Shown: positions 1-6,429, numbered from the stretch's first letter. The stretch: 6,586 bases of DNA from Bacteroidales bacterium (GCA_021107975.1 JAIORT010000178.1:1-6586), one strand, 5' to 3'. Numbers and translations: made by a program. Notes: a model not told the origin generated them from the letters alone.

Positions 1-245
1 AATAATTACCCAAACAAAACCATTCCCCAATCAAAAATTCCCGAAAACTTTCGCGATTACGAATGAGTGAAACATTAAAAATCCTTTCCTCTAACGTGAA
101 GCATTTCAAAACTAATATTAGTCGAACCTATACCCCAATCTTTTTTTTAATTTTCACTATAAGCAGTATAAGTACAAAACAATTTATTGGGGAAATTTGT
201 CGTACACCCAAACCCTTTTGGAATTTATTAGCTATTTTTATACCC

Positions 246-1535
246 ATGAATTTGCGGTCAATTTTTATAATAATTTCCTTATTGTTAATTATTATTCTTT
301 CGTGCAAAAAGGAAGAAGATACCCAACATCCTGTAATAACAATATACTCACCTGCTATAAACCGGCAATTCGATGTATTGGATACAATACTTGTGGAAGC
401 TGCCATTACAGATGATATAAAGATTATAAGCGTAAAGGTAGTTTTGGTAAATGAAGAATTTATTCCTGTTCTCGATGCTTTTTATTATTATCCTGATGCC
501 TCTTCGTATCAAATAAATTTAAATTATCCAATTGATGATTACTCTCTCGAAAATGGTGTTTATTATATCCACATCAGGGCAGATGATGGTTTGAATTATA
601 AAAATGAATATCAAAAGATACAGATTAATGCCATTCAGCGTGAGTTTGAAAAAATTCTTGTTCTGACCCGGAAAAACTCAAATTATATTGAGGTTTCCGG
701 TATTGATACTTCTCAAAATATTAACACTTTATTTGAGATAAACGGTGATTATGCCGGTTCGGAAGTAAGCTCTATGTATCAGCAGCTTTATATTGCAGGA
801 AGAAACCAGATAAATATAAATGCATATAATTTGGATAATTATGAACTGGAGTGGAAATTAGATGTAATTCCTTACGATCCCATACATTCTTTTAATTGTT
901 TATATTATGATGAGTATTTATTCTCTTCTTTTTGTTACTTGTACATCAGGGGTTATGATAATTACGGCACACAAATATTTAATTCATGGATAGATGAGTT
1001 TGACTTACCGGCAAGAATTTTCAGGCATAATGATCTGATACTTGTTGACAAACAAAGTAAAATAGGGGGAAGTACTTATATATCCACTTATTATTTTATT
1101 AGCGGAGTTGAAAAACAAAAATTATTTTCTACATACAAAGTTGTGGAATTTTTTTCTTATGATACAGAGAACGTGATCATAGTTGCAAACACTTATGAAC
1201 ACGGGACAATAAAATTATATGATCCATATCAAAACATCTTAACGGAAATGCAATCAACACTTGATATAATTATATCTTCAGTTAAAATTGACCAGGAAAA
1301 TATATTAATAGGAACAGAAAATGATATTTATCTTTACAACTTCAGTCAATTTTCCTTAAACAATATATTACCGGGAAAAGTGGCTTATGGGTTAAGATAT
1401 AACGAAGTAAACAAAAATATTTACGTTATCGGGTCGAAAAAAATTGAGATATTTAATTATCCGGGAATGATACTTCAGAATACTTATACACATTCTGATA
1501 CTATCCTGAATGTTCTCCTGCTTTACAACAAGTGA
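246..1535 (+). CDS. Putative surface lipoprotein with an Ig-like domain and a probable beta-propeller
   Basis: The 429-residue product begins with a lipoprotein signal peptide: Arg4, a hydrophobic run at residues 5-18, then LLIIILSC with the acylated Cys at residue 20. The mature end reads CKKEED, an acidic/basic run resembling the export signal that sends Bacteroidota lipoproteins to the cell surface; that location is inference. Residues about 28-130 (PVITIYSPAINRQF onward, with ITDDIKI and YIHIRADDG) look like an Ig-like/cadherin-like fold. Residues about 135-429 hold spaced strands such as LYIAGRNQI, VIIVANTYEHG, ILIGTENDIYLYNF and IYVIGSKKIEIFNY, which look like beta-propeller blades. No catalytic motif is seen. 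The frame stays open upstream to an ATG at 63, but that start would bury the signal peptide behind 61 residues, so 246 is preferred. Bases 1-245 contain nothing else I can support. Base composition is more AT-rich than in the protease gene (841-900 has 19 G/C of 60; 4021-4080 has 28 of 60). Function and ligand are unknown. Confidence 0.8.
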   Translation: MNLRSIFIIISLLLIIILSCKKEEDTQHPVITIYSPAINRQFDVLDTILVEAAITDDIKIISVKVVLVNEEFIPVLDAFYYYPDASSYQINLNYPIDDYSLENGVYYIHIRADDGLNYKNEYQKIQINAIQREFEKILVLTRKNSNYIEVSGIDTSQNINTLFEINGDYAGSEVSSMYQQLYIAGRNQININAYNLDNYELEWKLDVIPYDPIHSFNCLYYDEYLFSSFCYLYIRGYDNYGTQIFNSWIDEFDLPARIFRHNDLILVDKQSKIGGSTYISTYYFISGVEKQKLFSTYKVVEFFSYDTENVIIVANTYEHGTIKLYDPYQNILTEMQSTLDIIISSVKIDQENILIGTENDIYLYNFSQFSLNNILPGKVAYGLRYNEVNKNIYVIGSKKIEIFNYPGMILQNTYTHSDTILNVLLLYNK

Positions 1536-1563
1536 TTTCCCTGATATTACTTAACCGGAACAA

Positions 1564-1749
1564 TCAGGCTATAAACTTTTTCTTCGTATTATTCCATGTA
1601 ATATACTGGGCTGTTTGGTTTTTAGAAATAAACTGCAGATATTTTTCTGCCATGCCCGGATCGTTCTTTTTGTAATTTTCGTACACAAAACGTTTACCTG
1701 CGTGGCCGTATATGATACTCAAGCCTATTTGTTCTTTTTTTGTCATCAT
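1564..1749 (-). CDS. Small hypothetical protein (61 aa)
   Basis: I do not recognise this short product. It begins MMTKKEQIGLSIIYGHAGKR and ends WNNTKKKFIA. It is basic and rich in Lys, Asn and Tyr, with no signal peptide, membrane segment or recognisable motif. Two adjacent Met codons (1747-1749 and 1744-1746) could each be the start. It converges with the lipoprotein gene, leaving only 28 bp between the two stop codons, and it diverges from mnmD. It is counted as a possible gene because it does not overlap another gene, its amino-acid composition is protein-like, and it would otherwise leave a 430-bp hole. It could equally be a chance ORF or a remnant of a longer gene. No clear promoter or ribosome binding site was found. 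Confidence 0.4.
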   Translation of the reverse strand: MMTKKEQIGLSIIYGHAGKRFVYENYKKNDPGMAEKYLQFISKNQTAQYITWNNTKKKFIA

Positions 1750-1953
1750 TTTGAATTTAATAATTTTTTTATATTAACTTACCTTTGTTAGCGCCTTTCT
1801 TTATTCAATGTTTATGCCAAATACAGAATAGTATTGATTTATTGCGTTTTATAGATAGGTGGTGATTTATTACAGCAAAAAATAACACTAAATTATTATC
1901 TAAAATCGAGAAATAATTTACGAAAACGGAGAAAACGGCAACCTTAATAATAT

Positions 1954-1961
1954 TAATTTTG
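1954..1961 (+). promoter_or_regulatory. Candidate Bacteroidota -7 element of mnmD
   Basis: TAATTTTG fits the Bacteroidota -7 consensus TAnnTTTG and lies 4 bases before the mnmD ATG, which would give a leaderless or near-leaderless transcript. No TTG/TTTG is present at the expected -33 spacing. A second match, TACCTTTG at 1780-1787, lies about 180 bases upstream and also lacks a well-spaced -33 box. Between them is a tandem 8-mer GAAAACGG (1922-1929 and 1931-1938). The choice between the two candidates is uncertain. Confidence 0.3.
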
Positions 1962-1965
1962 AGCC

Positions 1966-2649
1966 ATGGATGTTCAGATATTCATTACGGAAGACGGATC
2001 ACATTCTTTGTTTAGAAAAGACCTTAATGAAGGATACCATTCAAGATATGGAGCAATTACAGAATCCATGCATATTTTTATTGAGGCAGGATTTAAACAG
2101 GTATCAAATGAATATAAAGAAATCAATGTTTTGGAGATTGGTTTCGGAACAGGATTAAATGCTTTTTTAACTTGTTTGATTAGTAGCGAAACAGGAAAAA
2201 AGGTTAATTATTTTGGAATTGAACCGTTCCCTTTGCAATCAGAGATTTATTCAAAGTTGAATTATCCTGAATTGCTTGGTAATGCAGAAAACCGGAAGTT
2301 GTTTTTATTATTGCATGATTCTGAATGGGGGAGGGGTGTTAAAATTATTGAGCAGTTTAATCTGAAAAAAATTAGGAAGAGGTTTGAAGATGTTGATTTA
2401 AAACAGGCTTTTTTCAATTTAATCTATTTTGATGCCTTTGCCCCGGATATTCAGCCGGAGCTATGGAAGAAAAACATTTTTAAAAAAATATATAATACAC
2501 TAAAGGATGAAGGTGTTTTTGTTACTTATTCTGCCAAAGGAAGTGTTAAGAGAAATTTACAGGATGCCGGTTTTTATGTTGAAAAAATACCAGGTCCCAA
2601 AGGAAAACGTGAAATGATACGTGCGGTAAAAAAATTGCGGGGTTCATAA
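1966..2649 (+). CDS. mnmD: tRNA (5-methylaminomethyl-2-thiouridine)(34)-methyltransferase MnmD
   Basis: This is a stand-alone, SAM-dependent methyltransferase of the MnmC N-terminal domain family (DUF752/Methyltransf_30). In this family the enzyme performs the last step of mnm5(s2)U34 synthesis, methylating the 5-aminomethyl group at the wobble base of tRNAs that read split-box NNA/NNG codons. Visible features in the 227 residues are the N-terminal TEDGSHSLFRKDLNEGYHS and the following GAITES/FIEAGF motif (residues 9-43), the SAM-binding loop LEIGFGTGLNAF (56-67), the acidic end of strand 2 in FGIEP (83-87), the family signature YFDAFAPDIQPELW (154-167) with Asp156, and the C-terminal GPKGKREM (210-217). 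The FAD-dependent oxidase domain of the E. coli fused MnmC is absent, which is normal for MnmD and fits a direct nm5-to-mnm5 role. The start at 1966 gives the usual short N-terminus before the EDGS motif. It is transcribed alone, diverging from the 61-aa ORF and converging with the membrane protein gene. Confidence 0.92.
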   Translation: MDVQIFITEDGSHSLFRKDLNEGYHSRYGAITESMHIFIEAGFKQVSNEYKEINVLEIGFGTGLNAFLTCLISSETGKKVNYFGIEPFPLQSEIYSKLNYPELLGNAENRKLFLLLHDSEWGRGVKIIEQFNLKKIRKRFEDVDLKQAFFNLIYFDAFAPDIQPELWKKNIFKKIYNTLKDEGVFVTYSAKGSVKRNLQDAGFYVEKIPGPKGKREMIRAVKKLRGS

Positions 2650-2675
2650 TCTTTTCGTGATTCGAGTTTCGTCGT

Positions 2676-2714
2676 GTCCCGTACATACGGACAAGGACGC
2701 CACTAAACTTGTCC
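2676..2714. repeat. Overlapping inverted repeats in the convergent spacer, possible weak terminator
   Basis: Two hairpins share the same GGAC. The first pairs GTCC (2676-2679) plus CCGT with ACGG/GGAC ending at 2692. The second pairs GGACAAG (2689-2695) with CTTGTCC (2708-2714) across a 12-base loop. They cannot form together. The site lies in the 108-bp gap between the 3' ends of mnmD and the membrane protein gene, where a terminator would be expected, but no T-run follows either stem, so the role is uncertain. Confidence 0.3.
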
Positions 2715-2757
2715 ATATTATGTGCTGGATTATCTGCTCCAAGCACCATGCACCACA

Positions 2758-3111
2758 CTACTGCTTTTCCCTCATCCTGCTCACCCACCAAAACATTAGT
2801 CCGGGGATTAAAAATGGCAGCGAATAGATCAGTGCTGCTTCAGTATCGCCAATTCCTCCATGATAAAACATATTCATCCCCATTAATATCCCTGAAATGG
2901 TCATAACTATGCCTCCTTCCTTTTCCCTGAACCAACTGAAAAAATAACCGAAAGCTGCAAAAACCAAGAGCATTAACATTGATTTCAACTGAAAGTTTTC
3001 AATTTCTTTCAAATCGGGAATACCTTCTCCAAAAACAAACATTCCGAAGAAAACAACCGCCAGCCCTCCCAGTATCCGGGCAATCCATTTAATCGCAACT
3101 ATATTTTTCAT
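2758..3111 (-). CDS. Small four-helix integral membrane protein
   Basis: The 117-residue product has four hydrophobic segments: about residues 12-28 (ILGGLAVVFFGMFVFGE), 44-60 (SMLMLLVFAAFGYFFSW), 65-83 and 93-112 (ALIYSLPFLIPGLMFWW). Charges follow the positive-inside rule: Lys/Arg at the N-terminus, FREKEGG after helix 2 and SRMREKQ at the C-terminus all fall on one side, while EGIPDLKEIENF and HGGIGDTEA fall on the other. This predicts both ends in the cytoplasm. The pattern of an N-terminal WIARILGG followed by FGEGIPD is, from memory, shared by uncharacterised small membrane proteins of Bacteroidota; no function is known to me. The start at 3111 puts a short basic stretch before helix 1. 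Only 14 bases separate this start codon from the 53-bp minisatellite, so any promoter lies within or beyond the array. The gene is on the same strand as the upstream protease but about 390 bp away. Confidence 0.8.
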   Translation of the reverse strand: MKNIVAIKWIARILGGLAVVFFGMFVFGEGIPDLKEIENFQLKSMLMLLVFAAFGYFFSWFREKEGGIVMTISGILMGMNMFYHGGIGDTEAALIYSLPFLIPGLMFWWVSRMREKQ

Positions 3112-3125
3112 GTTTTACCGAATTG

Positions 3126-3433
3126 GTTGAATTAGTTGAGTTTGTTGAATCAGTTGAATCGGTTGAATTGGTTGAGTTGTTGAATCAGTTGAATTGGTTG
3201 AGTTTGTTGAACCGGTTGAATTGGTTGAGTTGTTGAATCAGTTGAATTGGTTGAGTTTGTTGAACCGGTTGAATTGGTTGAGTTGTTGAATCAGTTGAAT
3301 TGGTTGAGTTTGTTGAACCGGTTGAATTGGTTGAGTTGTTGAATCAGTTGAATTGGTTGAGTTTGTTGAACCGGTTGAATTGGTTGAGTTGTTGAATCAG
3401 TTGAATTGGTTGAGTTTGTTGAACCGGTTGAAT
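3126..3433. repeat. 53-bp minisatellite built from nonamers (about 5.8 copies)
   Basis: Four 53-bp copies with no difference that I can see begin at 3179, 3232, 3285 and 3338. A fifth copy of 43 bases runs from 3391 to 3433, and a diverged copy of the same length spans 3126-3178. Each unit is five nonamers and one octamer: GTTGAATCA, GTTGAATTG, GTTGAGTTT, GTTGAACCG, GTTGAATTG, GTTGAGTT. The array therefore has two levels, a 9-bp core GTTGANNNN and a 53-bp superunit made when one base was lost from every sixth core. Because 53 is not a multiple of 3, the reading frame changes with each copy, so it is not coding. The + strand is nearly free of C; the minus strand is CAAC-rich and would give an unstructured RNA leader for the membrane protein gene. 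Confidence 0.95.
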
Positions 3434-3436
3434 CTG

Positions 3437-3486
3437 ATTCCCCAATTTAACCATTTTCCCGATTCAACCATTTTCCCGATTCAACC
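3437..3486. repeat. Three 16-17-bp direct repeats carrying inverted nonamers
   Basis: The unit ATTTTCCCGATTCAACC occurs at 3453-3469 and again at 3470-3486, after a diverged copy ATTCCCCAATTTAACC at 3437-3452. The GATTCAACC inside it is the reverse complement of GGTTGAATC at 3426-3434, the last core of the neighbouring minisatellite, so a 9-bp stem can form across the boundary. It lies just past the protease stop codon. There is no T-run, so it is not called a terminator. Confidence 0.8.
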
Positions 3487-3498
3487 AATAACCAATAA

Positions 3499-5601
3499 CT
3501 ACTTCAACCACTTATCCAGCCAGTTAAAGAATGTCCTCTGCCAGAGAATACCATTCTGAGGCTGTAGTACCCAGTGGTTTTCATCAGGGAAGTACAGAAA
3601 TTCAGCCGGAACATCTCTTAATACAGCCGCATTAAAAGCTGTCATGCCTTGTGTGAATACCACCCTGTAATCCAATTCGCTGTGTATAACAAGAATAGGA
3701 GTATCCCAGTTTTGCACAAACTTGTGTGGTGAATGTGCATAAGTTTCCCGCGCTACTTTATTGTTTTCATCCCAGAACGGGCCGCCTTTATCCCAATTCT
3801 CGAACCATATCTCTTCAGTTTCTAAGTACTGGGCTTCTTCATTGAATATGCCATCATGGGCAATAAAGGCTTTAAACCTTCCATCGTGATTACCGGCGAG
3901 ATAAAAGACAGCATAGCCTCCTGCACTTGCACCAATCGCGCCCAGGCGATTTTCGTCAATGAATGGCTCTTTTGCCATTTCATCAATGGCAACGAGGTAA
4001 TCATCCATACTCTTTCCATGATAATCACCGCTAATCTGCTCTGTCCATTCCTGTCCGAACCCTGATACTCCTCTTCTGTTGGGCGCTACAATAATATAAT
4101 CGTTTGCAGCCATTATCTGGTAATTCCACCGGTAATGGAAATTCTGGCTTAACGGACCCTGAGGACCTCCTTTACAATAAAGAAGTGCCGGATATTTTTT
4201 ATTGTGGTCGAAGTGAGGGGGATAAATTATCATGGTTAACATATCTTTGTTATCAGATGTTTTTATCCATCTTTCTTCTACTTTACCCATGGTGATTTGA
4301 TCGAGCAGGTCTTTGTTAGTGAATGTAATTTGCTGTGCTTTTCCATCTTCGGGATTTACTGCATACAATTCAGTTGGCATTGACATAGAATTACGTGAGG
4401 CAATCAATTTATCACCGGCAAGCGCAACACTCCTGTAATCATGCATACCTTCGGTTAATTTGTCAATTGTACCGCCATCAACATTATATCTGTATATCCG
4501 GAAGGTTCCGTGCCAGTCGCTGGTAAAGTAAACTGATTTGCTGTTTTCTGACCAAAGCAGGCTGCCAACATTCTGGTCAAAACCTTTGGATGCATAGATT
4601 TTTTCGCCTGTTTCAAGGTTCATCAGGAAAAGACGATTCTGATCCGATTCATAACCCTCTCTTTCCATGCTTTCCCATGCAATATACATTCCGTCAGGGG
4701 AAAATAGTGGAGCCACATCAAAACCCATTATGCCTTCGGTTATATTTTTTGTTTCACCGGTTTCAAGATTGTATAGGTAGATAGCCGAGTTTGTAGATAA
4801 CGTAGCGGCTTTACCGGTTAATTTTTTACAGGTATAAGCAATGGTTTTACTGTCAGCGCTCCAGTCAACCTGCTCAATGCCGCCAAATGGTTTTAAGGGT
4901 GCCTGGTAGGGTTCGCCTTCCAGGATGTCTTTATCATTCCATACTTTGGTGCCGTCATAATCAGCATAAAATATATGACTGTACGATTCCACCCAGTGGT
5001 CCCAGTGGCGGTACATCAGGTCATCATAGATACGACCGGTAGCTTTTGGTAAATCTTTGTATAACTCCTCGAATTTGTTTTCAATATACACTTCCTTGGT
5101 ATAGAGTATCCTGGTTTGATCAGGTGCATATTTAAAACCTGTAATACCATTAACGATGTTGGAGATTTGTGTTCTGCCGGTTCCGTCAGGATTTATTTCC
5201 CATAATTGAACCGAACCACTTTCTGATGTCAGGAAACCTATTTTCTTTCCGTCGGGTCTCCACACTGCATTAAATTCACTTTTTGGTGAATGGGTTAATT
5301 GTTTAAAGTTCTCGCCATTCTTTTCAACCGAATACAATTCACGGTTGCCTTTGTTATGTTCAATGGAGTAATAAGTAACTCCGTACAATACAGTTTTGCC
5401 ATCGGGTGAAACCTCCTGACCACTCACTCTGCCAAATGCCCAGAGTGCTTCAGGTGTCATAATACCTGAAGTAAGATTCAACTCAGGTTTACCGACCACA
5501 ATATCCTGCTTATCATGATCTTTGGTGTTGACTGTTGACTCGCATGACCAAAAAAGGATTCCGGTCAGCATTAATACTAAAATAAATAAGCCTTTTTTCA
5601 T
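3499..5601 (-). CDS. dpp5: S9 family dipeptidyl-peptidase 5-like lipoprotein
   Basis: This 700-residue serine peptidase matches, over its whole length and from memory of the family, P. gingivalis DPP5 (S9/prolyl oligopeptidase family), which releases dipeptides from the N-termini of oligopeptides, chiefly after hydrophobic residues, for amino-acid nutrition. Residues about 45-440 form the beta-propeller, with repeated PDG/SPDG turns (VSPDGKT 64-70, RPDGKK 115-120, SPDGMY 301-306). The C-terminal alpha/beta hydrolase domain (about 450-700) has the nucleophile motif GASAGG with Ser559, Asp644 in SELDYRV and His676 in DENHWV. The Ser-Asp and Asp-His spacings of 85 and 32 equal those I recall for PgDPP5 (Ser542/Asp627/His659). 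The N-terminus MKKGLFILVLMLTGILFWSC ends in a lipobox-like site with Cys20, suggesting a membrane-anchored form facing the periplasm or cell surface; Phe and Trp at -3 and -2 are atypical. The symbol follows the P. gingivalis name. It is probably monocistronic, isolated from the upstream tRNA by a terminator. Confidence 0.93.
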   Translation of the reverse strand: MKKGLFILVLMLTGILFWSCESTVNTKDHDKQDIVVGKPELNLTSGIMTPEALWAFGRVSGQEVSPDGKTVLYGVTYYSIEHNKGNRELYSVEKNGENFKQLTHSPKSEFNAVWRPDGKKIGFLTSESGSVQLWEINPDGTGRTQISNIVNGITGFKYAPDQTRILYTKEVYIENKFEELYKDLPKATGRIYDDLMYRHWDHWVESYSHIFYADYDGTKVWNDKDILEGEPYQAPLKPFGGIEQVDWSADSKTIAYTCKKLTGKAATLSTNSAIYLYNLETGETKNITEGIMGFDVAPLFSPDGMYIAWESMEREGYESDQNRLFLMNLETGEKIYASKGFDQNVGSLLWSENSKSVYFTSDWHGTFRIYRYNVDGGTIDKLTEGMHDYRSVALAGDKLIASRNSMSMPTELYAVNPEDGKAQQITFTNKDLLDQITMGKVEERWIKTSDNKDMLTMIIYPPHFDHNKKYPALLYCKGGPQGPLSQNFHYRWNYQIMAANDYIIVAPNRRGVSGFGQEWTEQISGDYHGKSMDDYLVAIDEMAKEPFIDENRLGAIGASAGGYAVFYLAGNHDGRFKAFIAHDGIFNEEAQYLETEEIWFENWDKGGPFWDENNKVARETYAHSPHKFVQNWDTPILVIHSELDYRVVFTQGMTAFNAAVLRDVPAEFLYFPDENHWVLQPQNGILWQRTFFNWLDKWLK

Positions 5602-5643
5602 AATAGTTTGATTTAATGATTATGTGATTATGTATTTTTTTAG

Positions 5644-5675
5644 CGAAAGTATTAAATTTTGGTGGTAATTTGAAA
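5644..5675 (-). promoter_or_regulatory. Candidate promoter of the DPP5-like gene
   Basis: On the minus strand, TACTTTCG (5651-5644) is one mismatch from the Bacteroidota -7 consensus TAnnTTTG, with TTTC (5675-5672), one mismatch from TTTG, 20 bases upstream. The site lies about 45 bases before the start codon and just after the terminator at 5681-5717, where a promoter is needed. The AT-rich leader holds GATTATGT-type 8-mers in tandem (5618-5633 on the + strand). Both boxes are imperfect. Confidence 0.3.
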
Positions 5676-5680
5676 AAAAT

Positions 5681-5717
5681 AAAAAAAAGCCATACATATA
5701 ATATATGGCTTTTTTTT
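5681..5717 (-). terminator. Strong bidirectional intrinsic terminator after tRNA-Pro
   Basis: A perfect 14-bp inverted repeat pairs AAAAAAAAGCCATA (5681-5694) with TATGGCTTTTTTTT (5704-5717) around a 9-base loop. On the minus strand the stem is followed by eight T. It begins 1 base past the tRNA-Pro discriminator, so it ends the tRNA transcript and protects the protease gene from read-through. The A/T symmetry lets it act in both directions. Confidence 0.9.
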
Positions 5718-5718
5718 G

Positions 5719-5793
5719 TCGGGGTAGCAGGATTTGAACCTGCGACCTCCTGCTCCCAAAGCAGGCGCGCTAACCGAACTACGCTATACCCCG
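5719..5793 (-). tRNA. tRNA-Pro (anticodon UGG)
   Basis: The minus strand folds into a complete cloverleaf: acceptor CGGGGTA/TACCCCG, D-arm GCGT...GCGC with loop AGTTCGGTTA, anticodon arm CCTGC-TTTGGGA-GCAGG, variable loop AGGTC, and T-arm GCAGG-TTCAAAT-CCTGC, followed by discriminator A. The anticodon TGG is at 5758-5756. The gene is 75 bases without CCA; the next bases are CAA, so the 3' CCA must be added by the CCA-adding enzyme. The C1-G72 pair fits a bacterial tRNA-Pro discriminated by ProRS. Its immediate 5' flank is the spacer of the neighbouring pseudo-tRNA array, so transcription must come through the array or from within the last unit. Confidence 0.96.
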
Positions 5794-6409
5794 TTTTTTA
5801 TTTTATATCTTCTCCGGTTTGAACCTGCGACCTTCCCGACTCAAGTGTCGGGACGCGCTAACCGAACTACGCTATACCCCGTTTTTTATTTTATATCTTC
5901 TCCGGTTTGAACCTGCGACCTTCCCGACTCAAGTGTCGGGACGCGCTAACCGAACTACGCTATACCCCGTTTTTTATTTTATATCTTCTCCGGTTTGAAC
6001 CTGCGACCTTCCCGACTCAAGTGTCGGGACGCGCTAACCGAACTACGCTATACCCCGTTTTTTATTTTATATCTTCTCCGGTTTGAACCTGCGACCTTCC
6101 CGACTCAAGTGTCGGGACGCGCTAACCGAACTACGCTATACCCCGTTTTTTATTTTATATCTTCTCCGGTTTGAACCTGCGACCTTCCCGACTCAAGTGT
6201 CGGGACGCGCTAACCGAACTACGCTATACCCCGTTTTTTATTTTATATCTTCTCCGGTTTGAACCTGCGACCTTCCCGACTCAAGTGTCGGGACGCGCTA
6301 ACCGAACTACGCTATACCCCGTTTTTTATTTTATATCTTCTCCGGTTTGAACCTGCGACCTTCCCGACTCAAGTGTCGGGACGCGCTAACCGAACTACGC
6401 TATACCCCG
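5794..6409 (-). repeat. Seven identical 88-bp tandem units of a broken tRNA-Pro (pseudo-tRNA array)
   Basis: The units are 5794-5881, 5882-5969, 5970-6057, 6058-6145, 6146-6233, 6234-6321 and 6322-6409, with no difference seen among them. Read on the minus strand, each has the first 28 bases of the adjacent tRNA-Pro (5' acceptor strand CGGGGTA, the full D-arm and the G after it). Next comes a foreign hairpin TCCCGACACTTGAGTCGGGA (7-bp stem, 6-base loop) in place of the 17-base anticodon arm. The variable loop AGGTC and the 5' T-arm GCAGGTTCAAA follow, and then the tRNA homology stops. The 3' T-stem and TACCCCG acceptor strand are missing and are replaced by CCGGAGAAGATATAAAAT plus an A-run before the next unit. 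No unit can make a cloverleaf or charge proline. No protein is encoded. The array lies upstream of the true tRNA in its direction of transcription, and no terminator separates them. Confidence 0.95.
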
Positions 6410-6429
6410 TTTTAAAAATCCCAAATTCC

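Noticed and set aside
63..245. N-terminal extension of the lipoprotein ORF from an ATG at 63
   Set aside because: It would place 61 unrelated residues before a clear lipoprotein signal peptide, blocking export; the ATG at 246 is much better.
1540..1568. Possible terminator CCTGAT...ATCAGG between the convergent lipoprotein and 61-aa ORF
   Set aside because: Only 6 bp of stem with a 17-base loop and no T-run; not distinguishable from chance.
2546..2791. 81-aa minus-strand ORF
   Set aside because: It overlaps the 3' ends of both mnmD and the membrane protein gene in other frames and has no recognisable features.
3353..3559. 68-aa + strand ORF starting MVEFVEPVELVELL
   Set aside because: It is a translation of the 53-bp minisatellite running into the 3' end of the protease gene; the frame changes with every repeat copy.
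3822..4784. Several 63-69-aa ORFs inside the protease gene on both strands
   Set aside because: All lie wholly inside the well-supported DPP5-like coding sequence in shadow frames.
1966..5793. Functional link between MnmD and the tRNA genes in the window
   Set aside because: MnmD targets carry mnm5(s2)U34 in split-box tRNAs; tRNA-Pro is not a known target, and the genes are 3 kb apart on opposite strands.
5794..6409. Seven additional functional tRNA genes, or an 8-base anticodon loop (CACTTGAG) frameshift-suppressor type tRNA
   Set aside because: The units lack the 3' T-stem strand and the 3' acceptor strand, so no cloverleaf can form. The inserted arm also pairs best as a 7-bp stem with a 6-base loop, leaving no proper anticodon loop.
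5794..6409. CRISPR array
   Set aside because: The whole 88-bp period is identical, with no variable spacers, and the sequence is clearly tRNA-derived.
5719..6409. Integrative-element attachment sites (att duplications of a tRNA)
   Set aside because: Duplicated parts come from the tRNA 5' end through the T-loop and lack the 3' end normally used as att; no integrase gene is in the window.
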